A stretch of DNA of 64,000 nucleotides from Mixophyes australis (taxonomy: Eukaryota; Chordata; Amphibia; Anura; Limnodynastidae), in contig JAVHZZ010000003.1 in assembly GCA_036250195.1 (NCBI GenBank), positions 42,133,835 to 42,197,834 of the forward strand. Direction: 5' to 3'. Both the position numbers and the translations under genes were made by a program. The notes beneath the pieces are model-generated. The model saw only the letters and a list, made by a program, of their open reading frames with translations. It was not told the DNA's origin and searched no databases. Below, piece by piece: positions 22,401 through 32,554 of the stretch; position 1 is the stretch's first letter; each line of letters starts with the position of its first letter.

Positions 22401-22534
22401 CAGAGACTACAGAGGGACCTGTGGTTGTGGAGTCCAGCGGGGACGAATTGATAATGTATGAGGATGAGGAAGTACACACTGAAGGGGGCGAGGAATCAGA
22501 GGATGAGGATGAGGACGACATCTTGCCTCAGTAG
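19468..22534 (+). pseudogene. hAT transposase gene (BED finger type), inactivated
   Basis: A hAT transposase would bind element ends and cut and join DNA. From ATG 19468 a Ser/Pro/Lys-rich N terminus leads to a BED-type finger at about residues 250-305 (VWSYFYP, then CSFC, then LIRDLKNLHN). The usual first His reads as Asp here. The catalytic region follows (SDNASNIVRAL, CFAHTINLVVQ, MRWNST), then the C-terminal hATC dimerisation block (ERVFSAAGNLVSERRRRLLP). The reading frame breaks at a TAG at 20689-20691, a 1-nt shift near the A run at 20893-20898, and a TAG at 21695-21697. Frames on both sides of each stop continue the homology. The 22534 stop (TAG) looks like the natural end. Confidence 0.9.
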
Positions 22535-22797
22535 AACCAGTTTAGTTTGTACAGGGAGAGATGAACAGCTTTTTTTGTGTGGGGGCCCAAACAAGCCAAT
22601 CATTTCAGCCACAGTAGTTTGGTAGGCCCTGTCGCTGAAATGATTGGTTTGTTAAAGTGTGCATGTCCTATTTCAACAACATCAGGGTGGGTGGGAGGGC
22701 CCAAGGACAATGCCATCTTGCAACTCTTTTTTTGGCATTATGTGCTCTTTGGGGCCTAGTTTTTCAAACTGCCATCCTGTCTGCCACTGCAGTGCCA
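22535..22797 (+). other. hAT 3' untranslated region
   Basis: Between the transposase stop and the duplicated gene pieces. It contains an imperfect inverted pair (AAGCCAATCATTTCAGC and GCTGAAATGATTGGTTTG) that could form a hairpin of about 17 bp. No coding sequence is seen. Confidence 0.5.
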
Positions 22798-23296
22798 CTC
22801 CTATATAGTCATCCTATGGCAAAGCGGATAACTGCGGCCGTATCAGCTATGTTGGTGTTAGACGTGCGTCCGGAGTCCGCCATCTGTGCAGTGGAATTTA
22901 GACGGTTGATGGAGGTATTGTGTCCCCGGTACCAAATCCCGTCGAGATTCCACTTCAATAGGCAGTCCAGAAATATTAGTATCAGATATTAAACTACGTT
23001 CACTGTTCCTGCAGTGCAGAAATATTAGTATCAGATATTAAAGTACGTTTACTGTTCCTGCAGTGCAGAAATAATAGTATCAGATATTAAACTACGTTCA
23101 CTGTTCCTGCAGTGCAGAAATAATAGTATCAGATATTAAACTACGTTCACTGTTCCTGCTACATCAAAAAAGCATGAACCAGCCCTGCCATCAACTAAAA
23201 CAAGAGGTTGTGACGCGCTGGAACTCCACCCTCTATATGCTGCAGAGGATGGAGGAGCAGCAAAAGGCCATTCAAGCCTACACAGCCACCTACGAT
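22798..23296 (+). pseudogene. Duplicated hAT gene pieces around a satellite
   Basis: 22798-22965 repeats the coding block near 20700-20866 (GCAAAGCGGATAACTGCGGC through GTGTCCCCGGTACCAAATCC). 23161-23296 repeats 21403-21540 (ACAAGAGGTTGTGA, CTGCAGAGGATGGAGGAGC) with only about eight differences. They occur in gene order with the intervening 700 bp replaced by a 49-bp array. This is best read as the remains of a second, internally deleted hAT copy. Confidence 0.8.
22966..23160 (+). repeat. 49-bp satellite, about 4 copies
   Basis: The unit is CAGAAATATTAGTATCAGAT, ATTAAACTACGTTCACTG, TTCCTGCAGTG, with a 49-bp period. It shares TACGTTCACTGTT.CTGCAGT with the 52-bp unit at 18324-19427, so the two arrays are related although they flank the gene on opposite sides. 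Confidence 0.9.
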
Positions 23297-23725
23297 GGGC
23301 CACGTGTTTGTGCCGCCCACTTGTGTCGCTTTGCTTAGATATCCAGCTACCTCGGTGCAACCTTTTGGACTAAAAACAATATTGTGAGGTGTGAGGTGTT
23401 CACAATAGACTGGAAATTTGTGGAAATGAATGTTATTGAGGTTAATAATAGTGTAGGAGTGAAAAAAAATAAAAAATATGGATTTTAGCACTTTTTATGC
23501 TTTTTTAAAAAAAAATCAGAACCAAAACCTTTCGTGGGGTGTTTTGGCAAAACAAATCAGAACCCAAAACCTCAAGCTAATCAGAACCCAAAACCCAAAA
23601 CACCAAAAGTGGCCGGCTTGTTACTTTCGCGAGACCTCAGAATTTAATCGAGGCAAAACGTCATTGTTGCGTTTGTCGGATCTCGCAGATTTTGGATTCC
23701 ATAAGTACCTCCTTCCCCAGTAGAT

Positions 23726-23975
23726 CCAGTGCCATTGCTCACACAGAAACAGGGGTAGCAGTGTTCTTGTCACCCTCCATTCTCCAGTGCCATTGCTCAC
23801 ACAGAATTAGGGGCAGCAGTGTTCTTGTCACTCTCCAGTCTCCAGTAACATTGCACACACAGAAACATGGGTAGCAATGTTCTTGCCACTCTCCAGTCTC
23901 CAGTGACATTGCTCAGTGCCATTGCTCACACAGAAACAGGAGGGGCAGCAGTGTGCTTGTCACTTGACAAAAGTT
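23726..23975 (+). repeat. 58-bp tandem repeat, about 4 copies
   Basis: The unit is CCAGTGCCATTGCTCACACA, GAAACAGGGGTAGCAG, TGTTCTTGTCACTCTC and so on, with a 58-bp period. It lies between the two successive hAT-like 3' ends. A shortened unit near 23905-23930 breaks the register. Confidence 0.85.
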
Positions 23976-24163
23976 AACTGGAAATGACTGTAAATAAATT
24001 TTATTGAAGTTAATAATAATGTATGGATAAAAAAGAGCCAAATTATGTGATTTTTAGCAAAAAAAATTGGCATTTAAAAAAAAAATCAGGATCCAAAACC
24101 AAAACACAAAGTTAATCCAGATCCAAAACCTAAACCAAAACACGGGGCTCAGTGAACATTTCT

Positions 24164-24559
24164 AATATGAATACAAAGAAACCTGTATGGAAAGTTATTT
24201 AAAAATGTGCATTATTTGCTATGAATGTCTAACAAACAAGTAATTCCTGATAGGCTTAATGTAGTAGCTGATCCTTATTCTGATAACTAGTGCTATGAAT
24301 TCAGATGGATATGCTCTAATATATGTTATTATAGGTTTAACAAGTGACAATGAAAGAAGCTCCCAAAACTGACTGGTTGAACTCCGGCCATTATTGTACT
24401 AGTAATACCTGGAAATGTTGACAGTCATCCCGCACAGAGCATGTTGACAAAATAGCAATCAGTCCCTGTAGTTATGTGGCACTTACTCTACAAGCTCAGT
24501 AAACTGATAACCGCTTCCTGCTGTCTCTGGGTGCTTCACAGCAGCTCCCTCCATAAAAT
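24164..24559. other. No gene seen
   Basis: About 400 bp of AT-rich sequence between the hAT composite and a short tandem array. Confidence 0.4.
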
Positions 24560-24735
24560 TAGATAGTTTCAATATGCCTCACAGCAACCCCCTTTACTAT
24601 ATGAGCTGCCTCTGTGTGACTCACAGCAGCTCCCATCACTATATGAGCTATATTTGTGTGCCTCACAGCAGTTCCCTTAACTATATGAGCTGTCTCTGTG
24701 TGCCTCAAAGAAGCTCCCTTAAATATATAAAGCAA
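24560..24735. repeat. 42-bp tandem repeat, about 4 copies
   Basis: The unit runs ACTATATGAGCTGCCTCTGT, GTGACTCACAGCAGCTCCC. ACTATATGAG recurs at 24596, 24638 and 24680, a 42-bp period. Flanking partial units are diverged. Confidence 0.85.
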
Positions 24736-25202
24736 GATAACACTATTCTTTGTGTGAATCTTCATCTTTTTAATCATTTCAACTGCTTAATGTGTACATC
24801 AATAACTATCTTCATTTTTGCCAAAATTTGTAAAGTCACGTCCAAAAGTTTTAAGAATAACTCAGATTTTTTTTTAACAAAGTCTGATGCCCCAGTTTTT
24901 ATGATGGCAATTTGCATATACTCCAGAATGTCATGAAGGGTAATCAGATGAATTGAAATTTCAAAGTCTCTCTTTGCCATGACAATAAACTTTATCCCAA
25001 AAACAACATTTCCACTGCATTTCAACCCTGCCGCAAGAAGACCAGCTGACATCAGGTCAGTGATTCTCTAGTTAACACAGGTGAGAGTGTTGACGAGGAC
25101 AAGGCTGGAGATCAATCTGTCATGCTGATTGAGTTAGAATAACAGACTGGAAGATTTAAAAGGAGGGTGGTGTTTGAAATCATTGTTCTTCCTCTATTAG
25201 CC

Positions 25203-26246
25203 ATGGTTACCTGCAAGGACACATGTGCAGTCATCATTGCTTTGCACAAAAAGGGCTTCACAGGCGAGGATATTGCTGCTAGTAGGATTGTGCCTAAATC
25301 AACCATTTATTGGATCATCAAGAACTTCAAGGAGAGAGGTTCAATAGTTGTGAAGAAGGCTTCAGGACACCCAAGAACGTCCAGCAAGCGCCAGGATCGT
25401 CTCCTGAAGTTGATTCAGCTGTGAGATCTGGGCACCACCAGTGCAGAGCTTGCTCAGGAATGGCAGTAGGCAGGTGTGAGTGCATCTGCATGCACAGTGA
25501 GACAAAGTCTTTTGGAGGATGGCCTGGTGTCAAGAAGGCCAGTAAAGAAGCCACTTCTCTCCAGAAAAAACATCAGGGACAGACTGATATTCTGCAAAAG
25601 GTTCAGGGATTGGACTGCTGAGGACTGGGGTAAAGTCATTTACTCTGATGAATCCCCTTTCAGATTGTTAGGGCTTCTGGAAAAACGCTTGTCCGGAGAA
25701 GGAAAGGTGAGCGCTACCATCAGTCCGTGTCATGCCAACAGTAAGCATCCTGAGACCATTCATGTGTGGGGTTGCTTCTCAGCCAAGGGAGTTGGCTCAC
25801 TCACAATTTTGCCTAAGAACACAGCCATGGATAAAGAATGGTACCAAAACATCCTCCAAGAGCAACTTCTCCCAACCATCCAAGAACAGTTTGGTGACGA
25901 GCAATTCCTTTTTCAGTATGATGGAGCACCTTGTCATAAGGCAAAAATGATAACTAAGTGGCTCGGGGATCAAAACATTGAAATTTCGGGTCCATGGCCA
26001 GGAATCTCCCCTGACCTTAATCCCATTGAGAACTTGTGGTCAATACTCAAGTGGGGGGGGGGGGGGGGGGTGGACAAACAAAAACCCACAAATTCTGACA
26101 AACTCCAAGCATTGATTAGGCAAGAATCGGCGGTCATCAGTCAGTATGTGGCCCAAAAGTTGATTGACAGCATGCCAGGGCGAGTTGCAGAGGTCTTCAA
26201 AAAGAAGTGTCAACACTTCAAATATTGGCTCTTTGCAAAACCTTAA
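25203..26246 (+). pseudogene. Tc1/mariner transposase, 347 codons, two in-frame stops
   Basis: The ATG at 25203 opens a paired helix-turn-helix region (MVTCKDTCAVIIALHKKGF, KSTIYWIIKNF, KKASGHPRTSSKR). The catalytic domain follows, with SDES (first Asp), QYDGAPCH (second Asp) and LNPIENLW (Glu). I count 35 residues between the second Asp and the Glu, where classical Tc1 has 34. The frame stays the same throughout but is stopped at TGA 25422-25424 and TAG 25470-25472, each explainable by one C-to-T change. An 18-base G run (26053-26070) interrupts the region after the Glu motif. TAA ends the gene at 26244-26246. Confidence 0.93.
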
Positions 26247-26256
26247 TGTAATTGTC

Positions 26257-26262
26257 AATAAA
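26257..26262 (+). promoter_or_regulatory. Polyadenylation signal of the Tc1/mariner gene
   Basis: AATAAA lies 10 bases after the transposase stop and about 140 bases before the right terminus. Its place fits a 3' processing signal for the transposase mRNA. The use is inferred from position only. Confidence 0.6.
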
Positions 26263-26404
26263 AGCATTTAACACTTATAAAATGCTTGTAATTGTACGTC
26301 GGTATACCATAGCAACATCTGACAAAAAGGTCTAAAAACACTGAAGCAGCAAACTTTGTGAAAACCAATATTTGTGTCATTCTCAAAACTTTTGGCCATG
26401 ACTG

Positions 26405-28101
26405 TATAATCAATAATAATGCCTGAGAACCTTGGACACCAGATACATCTGCAATACAACAAATTGGTGAGACAATATATTCGGATCGGGATATTCTGTC
26501 CTAAGGGTGATTGACTGGTATGAAGTAATCTTCCTAACCATATGGATTAAGCAATTATAAGATTATGTATCCTTGGGATTTATTTTTAGTATAATAATTT
26601 GTAATTGCAACTTAGGTGGTAAAATACAAAATTATTTATATACACAGTCACAGAGTATGAACCATATATCATTTAATTTCAACAATTGTTTTCTAATAAA
26701 AGTATTTTAATAGTATCATTTTATTTATTTATTTCTTTTTGGTAACAACAGGTAAAGGAGGGAAATATAGGGCCGTTGCTAACATTACAGAGAACAGAGA
26801 ACGTCTGTCTCCTCCTTGTGTCTGCCATGGTGCACTCTGAGTGAAGAATAATTATAAGGTTATTTGTATTAATGTAATAGGAGGTCTTAAGAAGACTGTT
26901 GAAATCAGATGCCCCAGTGCAGCAAAATAAATTTCAATCACACTAGTATGATATATAACGTTCTATATAATGGTGTATCCGTATGTGAAATATACTCCCG
27001 CCACAAAAACTGTAATATTATAGTTCAAATTGATTAAAAGACAAATAGCCTTATTGAAAGGAAATGATCCCTTATTACCCATCCACCGTCCAAGCTGTTG
27101 CTGCTTATACGCATCACTGGTTTCCCAAAACCACGGCAATCAGGATGCCGTTGTACTTCCCCACAGTCTATAATTGCTTTATTATTAGTCTTGTTTTATC
27201 TATGGAAAGGATAGCTGTAGCAATGACCTCTAACATCTTCATTCTCCCTGCGCGCACCATGAAATCACCGAACACGAGCAGTAATCAAACATCCCTCTTC
27301 CATCACCCTACCTCAAATCACTGCCATATGTCAAGGTTGTGGGTGAGTCATTCCTGCTGTAGGAAAGACCCGTCAATCTTCTACAGCTACTTGGGGAAGA
27401 CGAGAAGACACAGAGGATCTGGGGAAGTAGAATCTGACAACACCCACCGACGTTAATAATACAGCATTGTGTGACCATTGGAATTGGACTAATCTTAGCG
27501 GGAAACTATGTCCTACTAGAGGATATATTTTTCATTTTATTTATTTTTGAAAATATTCAGGAATTTACTAATATTAGCAAAAGGATATGCAATCTAGGCG
27601 AGATCAAGGTTGCCCACGTTGCTTTGTGTCATTGCATTTAATTCTGTACCCAGTGAATACCCCCTAAGTTAATAAAAGTGATGCTTGATATTGATAGCCC
27701 GCAAGGTGCGAAGGTGAAAATTCGCTAAAGATCACTCTTCATTGACTGTCATATTAATGAGCTTGAAGCATTAAATACATTTAATTGTATGCACAGTACT
27801 GGGATGCCTAGGTTGTACACAAAACCACCATTCCTCCCAATAATGCCTGATTCTTAGACTCTGGCCTTGGCATTGGCCTATTGGAATATAGTTGTGTATT
27901 TGTGGAAATGTGGGCACTGGTTGCACAAATGTACAAACAATTTGTCTCCAGGTTTGCCAGTGTCTCCACCCCACCCCACCCCCGTACCTCAAAATTAAAC
28001 AAAAAAAATTAGCATGCAGATGAAATTGTGTTTTTGCACTTTTGTTTCTTTGGGTGTAAACCTGTGATTGTTTAATTATGCTATATGCCTATCCAAAAGC
28101 T
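26405..28101. other. No gene seen
   Basis: About 1.7 kb. A 19-bp match to the hAT left region (ATCTTCATTCTCCCTGCG near 27235) may be a scrap of that family. The other open frames are short and featureless. Confidence 0.4.
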
Positions 28102-28435
28102 ATCATCATCATCACCAGTTATTTATATAGTGCCATTAATTCTGCAGTGCTGCACAGAGAACTCATTCTCATCAGTCCCTGCCCCATTGGAGCTTACAGT
28201 CTAAATTCCCTAACATACACAGAGAGAGAGAGATTAGGGTCAATTTTGATAGCAGCCAATTAACCTACCAGTATGTTTTTGGAGTGTGGGAGGAAACCGG
28301 AGCACCCAGAGGAAACCCACGCAAACACAGGGAGATCATACAAACTCCACATAGATAAGGCCATGGTCAGGAATTGAACTCATGACCCCAGTGCTGTGAG
28401 GCAAAGGTGCTAACCACTAGGCCACTGTGCTGCCC
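28102..28435 (-). mobile_element. tRNA-derived SINE, near full length
   Basis: Minus-strand copy of the 1592-1921 family. It begins at 28435 with GGGCAGCACAGTGGCC, has the B box (GAGTTCAATTCC) and core, and ends with the TATATAAATA-type tail and a (GAT)n run near 28103. Confidence 0.9.
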
Positions 28436-29226
28436 AAAGCTTGCCCACCTCGAGATCATAAGCCCACCTTTAATCAGTGCGGGAGTGCTTTTAGCAAAAC
28501 TTTAAACCGAAAATGTTTAGTGACCTAAGTCACAAAAGATTCAACCATTTCAAATGTTAGATATGAATAATGTGAATATGATAAATTTAATAGCTAACTA
28601 TAAAAAATAAAAAGGCTTTGTCGTCTGTCACGTTAACTGGGTAATAGCAGCTGAAAGGTGTTGGCCATTTTGTTCTGTAAATTTATTGGTTCAAAACATC
28701 TTCATAAAACTATGTATTATTCCTTAAAATTTACTGCAATTTTGTCGCATATACTGAGACTATGTTTGAGGTACATGTGTGTCCTGTTTTTGACACTTTC
28801 AGTCATTTTTACTCACATCTCTATGTTGTGTGAGGAAAATTTAGCGTCACAATCTTCTGTTTCAAAATTATTGGGCAAATGATCAATACATAACATATGC
28901 TGTCATCAGACTCTTAAGAGAAGAGTAATTTTAGGTGTGAACACTCGGGCCGATGCTGCCATTTAACCCGAAAGTGAAGCAACAGGATCATCATTTAATG
29001 TCTGGCCAAGTTGTCCAATATCCTGCCGCTCAACTCTTTACCAGAATGGCCCGGTCACTTCAGGTTTCAGCGGACCAGTATGGTCAGAAGATAATCTGGG
29101 CCAGATAGTTTATTCATAAGGTGATTGCACACACAGATCGATAGTGTTAAGCCCTCAGGCCATGTTTATTTCAATAAAATACATTTATTCTGAAGAGGAC
29201 AAAAGACCAATCTTTAGTTGAGTCTG
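28436..29226. other. No gene seen
   Basis: About 800 bp of AT-rich sequence between two SINEs that face in opposite directions. No recognisable coding or repeat feature. Confidence 0.4.
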
Positions 29227-29551
29227 TGGGCAGCATGGTGGCTCAGTGGTTAGCACTTCAGCCTCACAGCACTGGGGTCATGAGTTCAATGCCCAACCAT
29301 GGCCTTATCTTTGTGGAGTTCATATGTTCTCCTCATGTTTGCATGGAATTCCTCTGGGGTCTGTCAGTTGCCTTCCACACTCCAAAAAAGTACATATGAC
29401 TGTTGTTAAACTTACCTTAGTCTCTCTCAGTCAATATGTGTATGTTACAGAATTTAGACTGTAAGCTCCAATGGGGCAGGGACTGATGTGAGTGAGTTCT
29501 CTGTACCGTGCTGCGGAATTAGTGGTGCTTTATAAATAGTTGATTATGATG
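29227..29551 (+). mobile_element. tRNA-derived SINE, near full length
   Basis: This copy best preserves the A-box-like TGGCTCAGTGGTTAGCAC. It carries a slightly diverged B box and core, then TGTAAGCTCCAATGGGGCAG, GTGCTGCGGAATTAGTGG and a GATTATGATGA end. The tail closely parallels the LINE 3' ends of the window. Confidence 0.9.
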
Positions 29552-30851
29552 ACTCTACTCTGGAGCAGGTGTACATTGAAAGAACTCATCAGTATTCTGA
29601 CAGTCAGAAACAGGTTGGTTTTATGCCGTATTCCATCCTCCAAGATCTACACTACACCCTATTTTAAAGATTCCAGATGCTAATTTAGTGGGTGCCTTGC
29701 CTTATACGTGCAGACTGTCCGACACAACAAATGACTTTGGGCATATTTACATCCCACTCGCTTCTCCCCTCTTGATGTCCTATTTTAGCTGTCCGTGTTC
29801 TGCAAAATTTGCAAAATCACATTCAAATAAACACTGGCTTCCTCCAACGACTAATCCCATACCTTCCTCATCACTTCAGCCTTCATTCACCCAGTTTATT
29901 ATGACAGCTGTCACCCAGTGCCAAAACACAGTACGTTAATGATGCTATTAGCGTTAATCTGTGTTAAATCACGGCAACCCACTGTGCAAACATTTCTCCC
30001 ATCCATTTAAATTACCCAGTATAGATTGTAAGCTCAGCTGACAAGGAAGTAGGCGCGAGCTGCACTAGCATCTGCAACAATTTTGGCTCCTCTCATGATC
30101 AACTTATTCCGTAATTAGCTATTTTAGATATTATTGTGGGGAATCACGAAAGCCAATGCCATTAAATTGCATTTGCAGATATTTGTCCTCCTGACTTTTC
30201 AAACTCCTGAGTTCATGACACCACTGTCATTCATAATGAACTAGAATTAGTCTGATGGCTAAATGCAAGGAACGTACTGGTCTGACAGCTTTCACGGCTT
30301 CCTTGTTTGTTATCATGTGACAAGTATGACATTAAATAACAAATAGTGCCTATATCTAGTTTGTATGTTTTTTTTATTCATCTGACATGTGGAATATTAG
30401 CTACACATTTATTTTTGACAGCTTCCCAGGCGAGACCTATTAATTTATGACGTTCTTGAACTTGGAAACTATGTAGGAAGAAGGTTTTTTTTCTTTAGAA
30501 TTCCCTCCGTACAATAAGACGAGTTCTGTTCATTACTATATAATCAGAGAGTAAGATATCTTATCATGCCTAGTCTATCCCTTAGGGGGATGTGAGCTTG
30601 GTTAATGCCATAATACAATGTCACTTTCAATACAATGTATTTGCTTTCTATGTATGTTTTAAACACCTGAACCCACAGTTAAAAAATAGGAAATGATCCT
30701 ATCTGAAGGGAATAGAAATCTAAAAACCTCAATGTTAAATGTTTTTTTTTAATATTAATAATTGTATATTTGTTCTATTTAAGACATTTTAAGAGCATTT
30801 TCAGATCCCTCCACTGTTAAAGAAACCCCCTTATTTAAATGTGTTACATAT
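29552..30851. other. No gene seen
   Basis: About 1.3 kb of AT-rich sequence. Short frames show no motif. Confidence 0.4.
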
Positions 30852-31042
30852 AGCCGTACTTGCCAACCTTAGTAAATTCACCTCCAGGAGATCGTGGAGG
30901 GGAGTCAAGTGTCCAGTGCTTTGCTGAGACAGCGTCTTTGCACTGTGGGGGAAAAACAACGAGATTTGCAGCAAAATGCTCCACGAGTACCCCAAGGATA
31001 GCTTGCTCTGGTGGAGTTTCCCTGGATGGTAGACAAGTATGC
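30852..31042. mobile_element. Short MITE with ACATAT duplication
   Basis: Inverted termini are AGCCGTACTTGCCAACC and, reverse-complemented, GCATACTTGTCTACC. The 6 bases ACATAT occur just before (30846-30851) and just after (31043-31048). The middle contains CCTCCAGGAGATCGTGGAGG. Similar left-end sequence occurs near 3104. The superfamily is not determined. Confidence 0.6.
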
Positions 31043-31072
31043 ACATATCCTTGGACTTTTGACATATAAATA

Positions 31073-31304
31073 GGGGGGTATTCAATTGTTAGCGTTAACG
31101 GAAAAAAACGAGCGCTCAAAAAATATTACCGTTTATACGGTAATATTGCGCGCGAAAAGCGTTAATACGGTAGTTTACTCGCGGAATTTCAGCTCGCCGC
31201 TCAGGGAGCTGCGAGCTGAAATTCCGCGAGTAATTACCGTATTAACGCTAAGATTTTTTGAGCGCTCGTTTGAGAGCGTTAACGCTAACAATTGAATACC
31301 CCCC
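31073..31304 (+). mobile_element. CpG-rich palindromic MITE with ATA duplication
   Basis: The ends are GGGGGGTATTCAATTGTTAG and its near-perfect complement. The arms carry CGAGCGCTCAAAAAAT, GCGTTAATACGGTA and GCGTTAACGCTAACAATTG and fold into one long hairpin with side hairpins (TACCGTTTATACGGTAATA). ATA flanks both ends. A second copy in the opposite orientation is at 62784-62997. Confidence 0.85.
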
Positions 31305-31403
31305 ATAATTTTGTTACATGGTAAATGTTGGATTTTTCTTGTCCCCGTGAACAATTTGCTGTCATTATTATCAAGGCGCATCAATTTTTAAGATAGTAAT
31401 AAT

Positions 31404-31810
31404 CAGTGCTTTTTTTTGTCATAGAATTCATCGGAACTGAGTTCCGGCACCTTTTTTCAATGGATTTTTCAAGTTTTAAAAGTAACTTTTGAACATTTGA
31501 TGTTTGGTCCACGTGGACTTGAATCGCCCGCTCGAGCGTAGCAGGTCAGCGGCAAAATTATTAAAACAGTGCATGCGGGCTGCTTGTGTGACGAGTCCAA
31601 TGCATGCGTACTTCATCCACGCTGGTTGTGATGGCACTGCTCGGCTTGTGGCGCTGCTCAGCTTGTGATTGGTCGTGTGATTGCGCTGAGAGCTTACTGC
31701 GGGCGGCGACTGTTATGTTTCGTTACACAACTGACGTGTGTGTATGTGTGTGTACAGTGATTAACTACGTGATGGGAGTTCCGGCAATTTTTTCTTTAAA
31801 AAAAACACTG
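31404..31810. mobile_element. Non-autonomous hAT element with 8-bp duplication
   Basis: The termini are CAGTGCTTTTTTTTGTC and AAAAAAAACACTG, with inner inverted GAGTTCCGGCA / GAACTGAGTTCCGGC blocks. Flanks are GTAATAAT (31396-31403) and GTAATGAT (31811-31818), seven of eight matching. CAGTG ends plus an 8-bp duplication are hAT hallmarks. The 407-bp interior has CpG-rich stretches but no transposase motif. Confidence 0.8.
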
Positions 31811-31907
31811 GTAATGATAATAATATTATTATATGGTAAACAATGTTACATGCTTTGAATGCAAGGCACATCCGAAGAGAAGCCCAAGCCCCAAGGAGAC
31901 ACACTAT

Positions 31908-32554
31908 GGGGCACATTTATCAATATTCACATAAAGTGAAAAGTAGTTTTCAATCCTTATCGCAATGATAAGGATTGAACTACTTCTCACATTTATGTAC
32001 AGCCCTGCACAGAAACAGCAGTTCCGAAAAAACTGCTGTTTCAGTGATAAAAAAAATCATACTTACCCCCCTCTTCGGAAGCGCTGTCTTCGGGTCTTCT
32101 CTTCACTGTTCAATTGCGCATGTCCAGTTCCAAGAACTGGACATGCGCACACAGATCCCCTCTCTGTCTCTGCAACGATAGTTGCAGAGAGAGAGCGCTG
32201 AGTGACAGGGAGGGATCATGTGATCCCTCCACACATGCGCTGTCCAGCTCTGCTCTCCGGAGCAGAGCTGACAGCATTAGATTTCTTCAATTCGGATGAT
32301 GTACGCCAGCTTCAGCTGGCGTACATTAACATGACAAGTTCCCGAAAAAAATGTTTTTTCGGGACTTGTTAGATTGCGGCCAGGAGCAGTCACCATTCTG
32401 TTGAATGGTGATTGCTCCCAAAAACGAAGAGGAATGCAAAGCAGCAGATATCCATGATATCTGCTGCGATGCCCCCTTAATAAATTTGCGGAGGACACTG
32501 TGGGACCTTAATGACCCGTTAAAAGCACTATCGTGCTTTATTAAATATGCCCCC
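31908..32554 (+). mobile_element. Hairpin-chain MITE (family 4), TAT duplication
   Basis: A 647-bp element with ends GGGGCACATTTATCAAT and ATTAAATATGCCCC, flanked by TAT. About eleven separate short inverted repeats follow one another. Examples are CAATCCTTATC...GATAAGGATTG, GCGCATGTCCAGTT...AACTGGACATGCGC (32116-32148), GGAGGGATCATGTGATCCCTCC, GTACGCCAGCTTCAGCTGG, and GCAGCAGATATC...GATATCTGCTGC. It has no coding capacity. Other copies are at 42352 and 44794. Confidence 0.88.

Larger units (their letters stand above)
17813..24163 (+). mobile_element. Composite hAT element with internal satellites
   Basis: The left end TAAAGATGAGCGGGCTCGG and the right end (reverse complement TAGAAATGTTCACTGAGCC) are imperfect inverted termini of the T/CAGRGATG type found in hAT elements. 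In order it holds a 5' region, a 52-bp satellite, a broken transposase gene (19468-22534), a 3' region with duplicated gene pieces and a 49-bp satellite, and two successive copies of a similar 3' end (about 23390-23620 and 23970-24163). The second copy suggests that a related deleted element lies inside or beside the first. The 8-bp flanks do not match convincingly. Confidence 0.72.
24833..26404 (+). mobile_element. Tc1/mariner element, nearly complete (1.57 kb)
   Basis: Inverted termini of about 37 bp read AAGTCACGTCCAAAAGTTTT at the left and, reverse-complemented at the right, CAGTCATGGCCAAAAGTTTT. TA flanks both ends (24831-24832 and 26405-26406), the standard duplication. A single-frame transposase gene (25203-26246) and an AATAAA signal lie inside. 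The element is short and full length, but its gene carries two stops, so it is presumably inactive. Confidence 0.92.

Noticed and set aside
25310..25621. 103-codon frame overlapping the Tc1/mariner gene
   Set aside because: It is in another frame from the transposase, whose homology continues in its own frame on both sides of the two stops.
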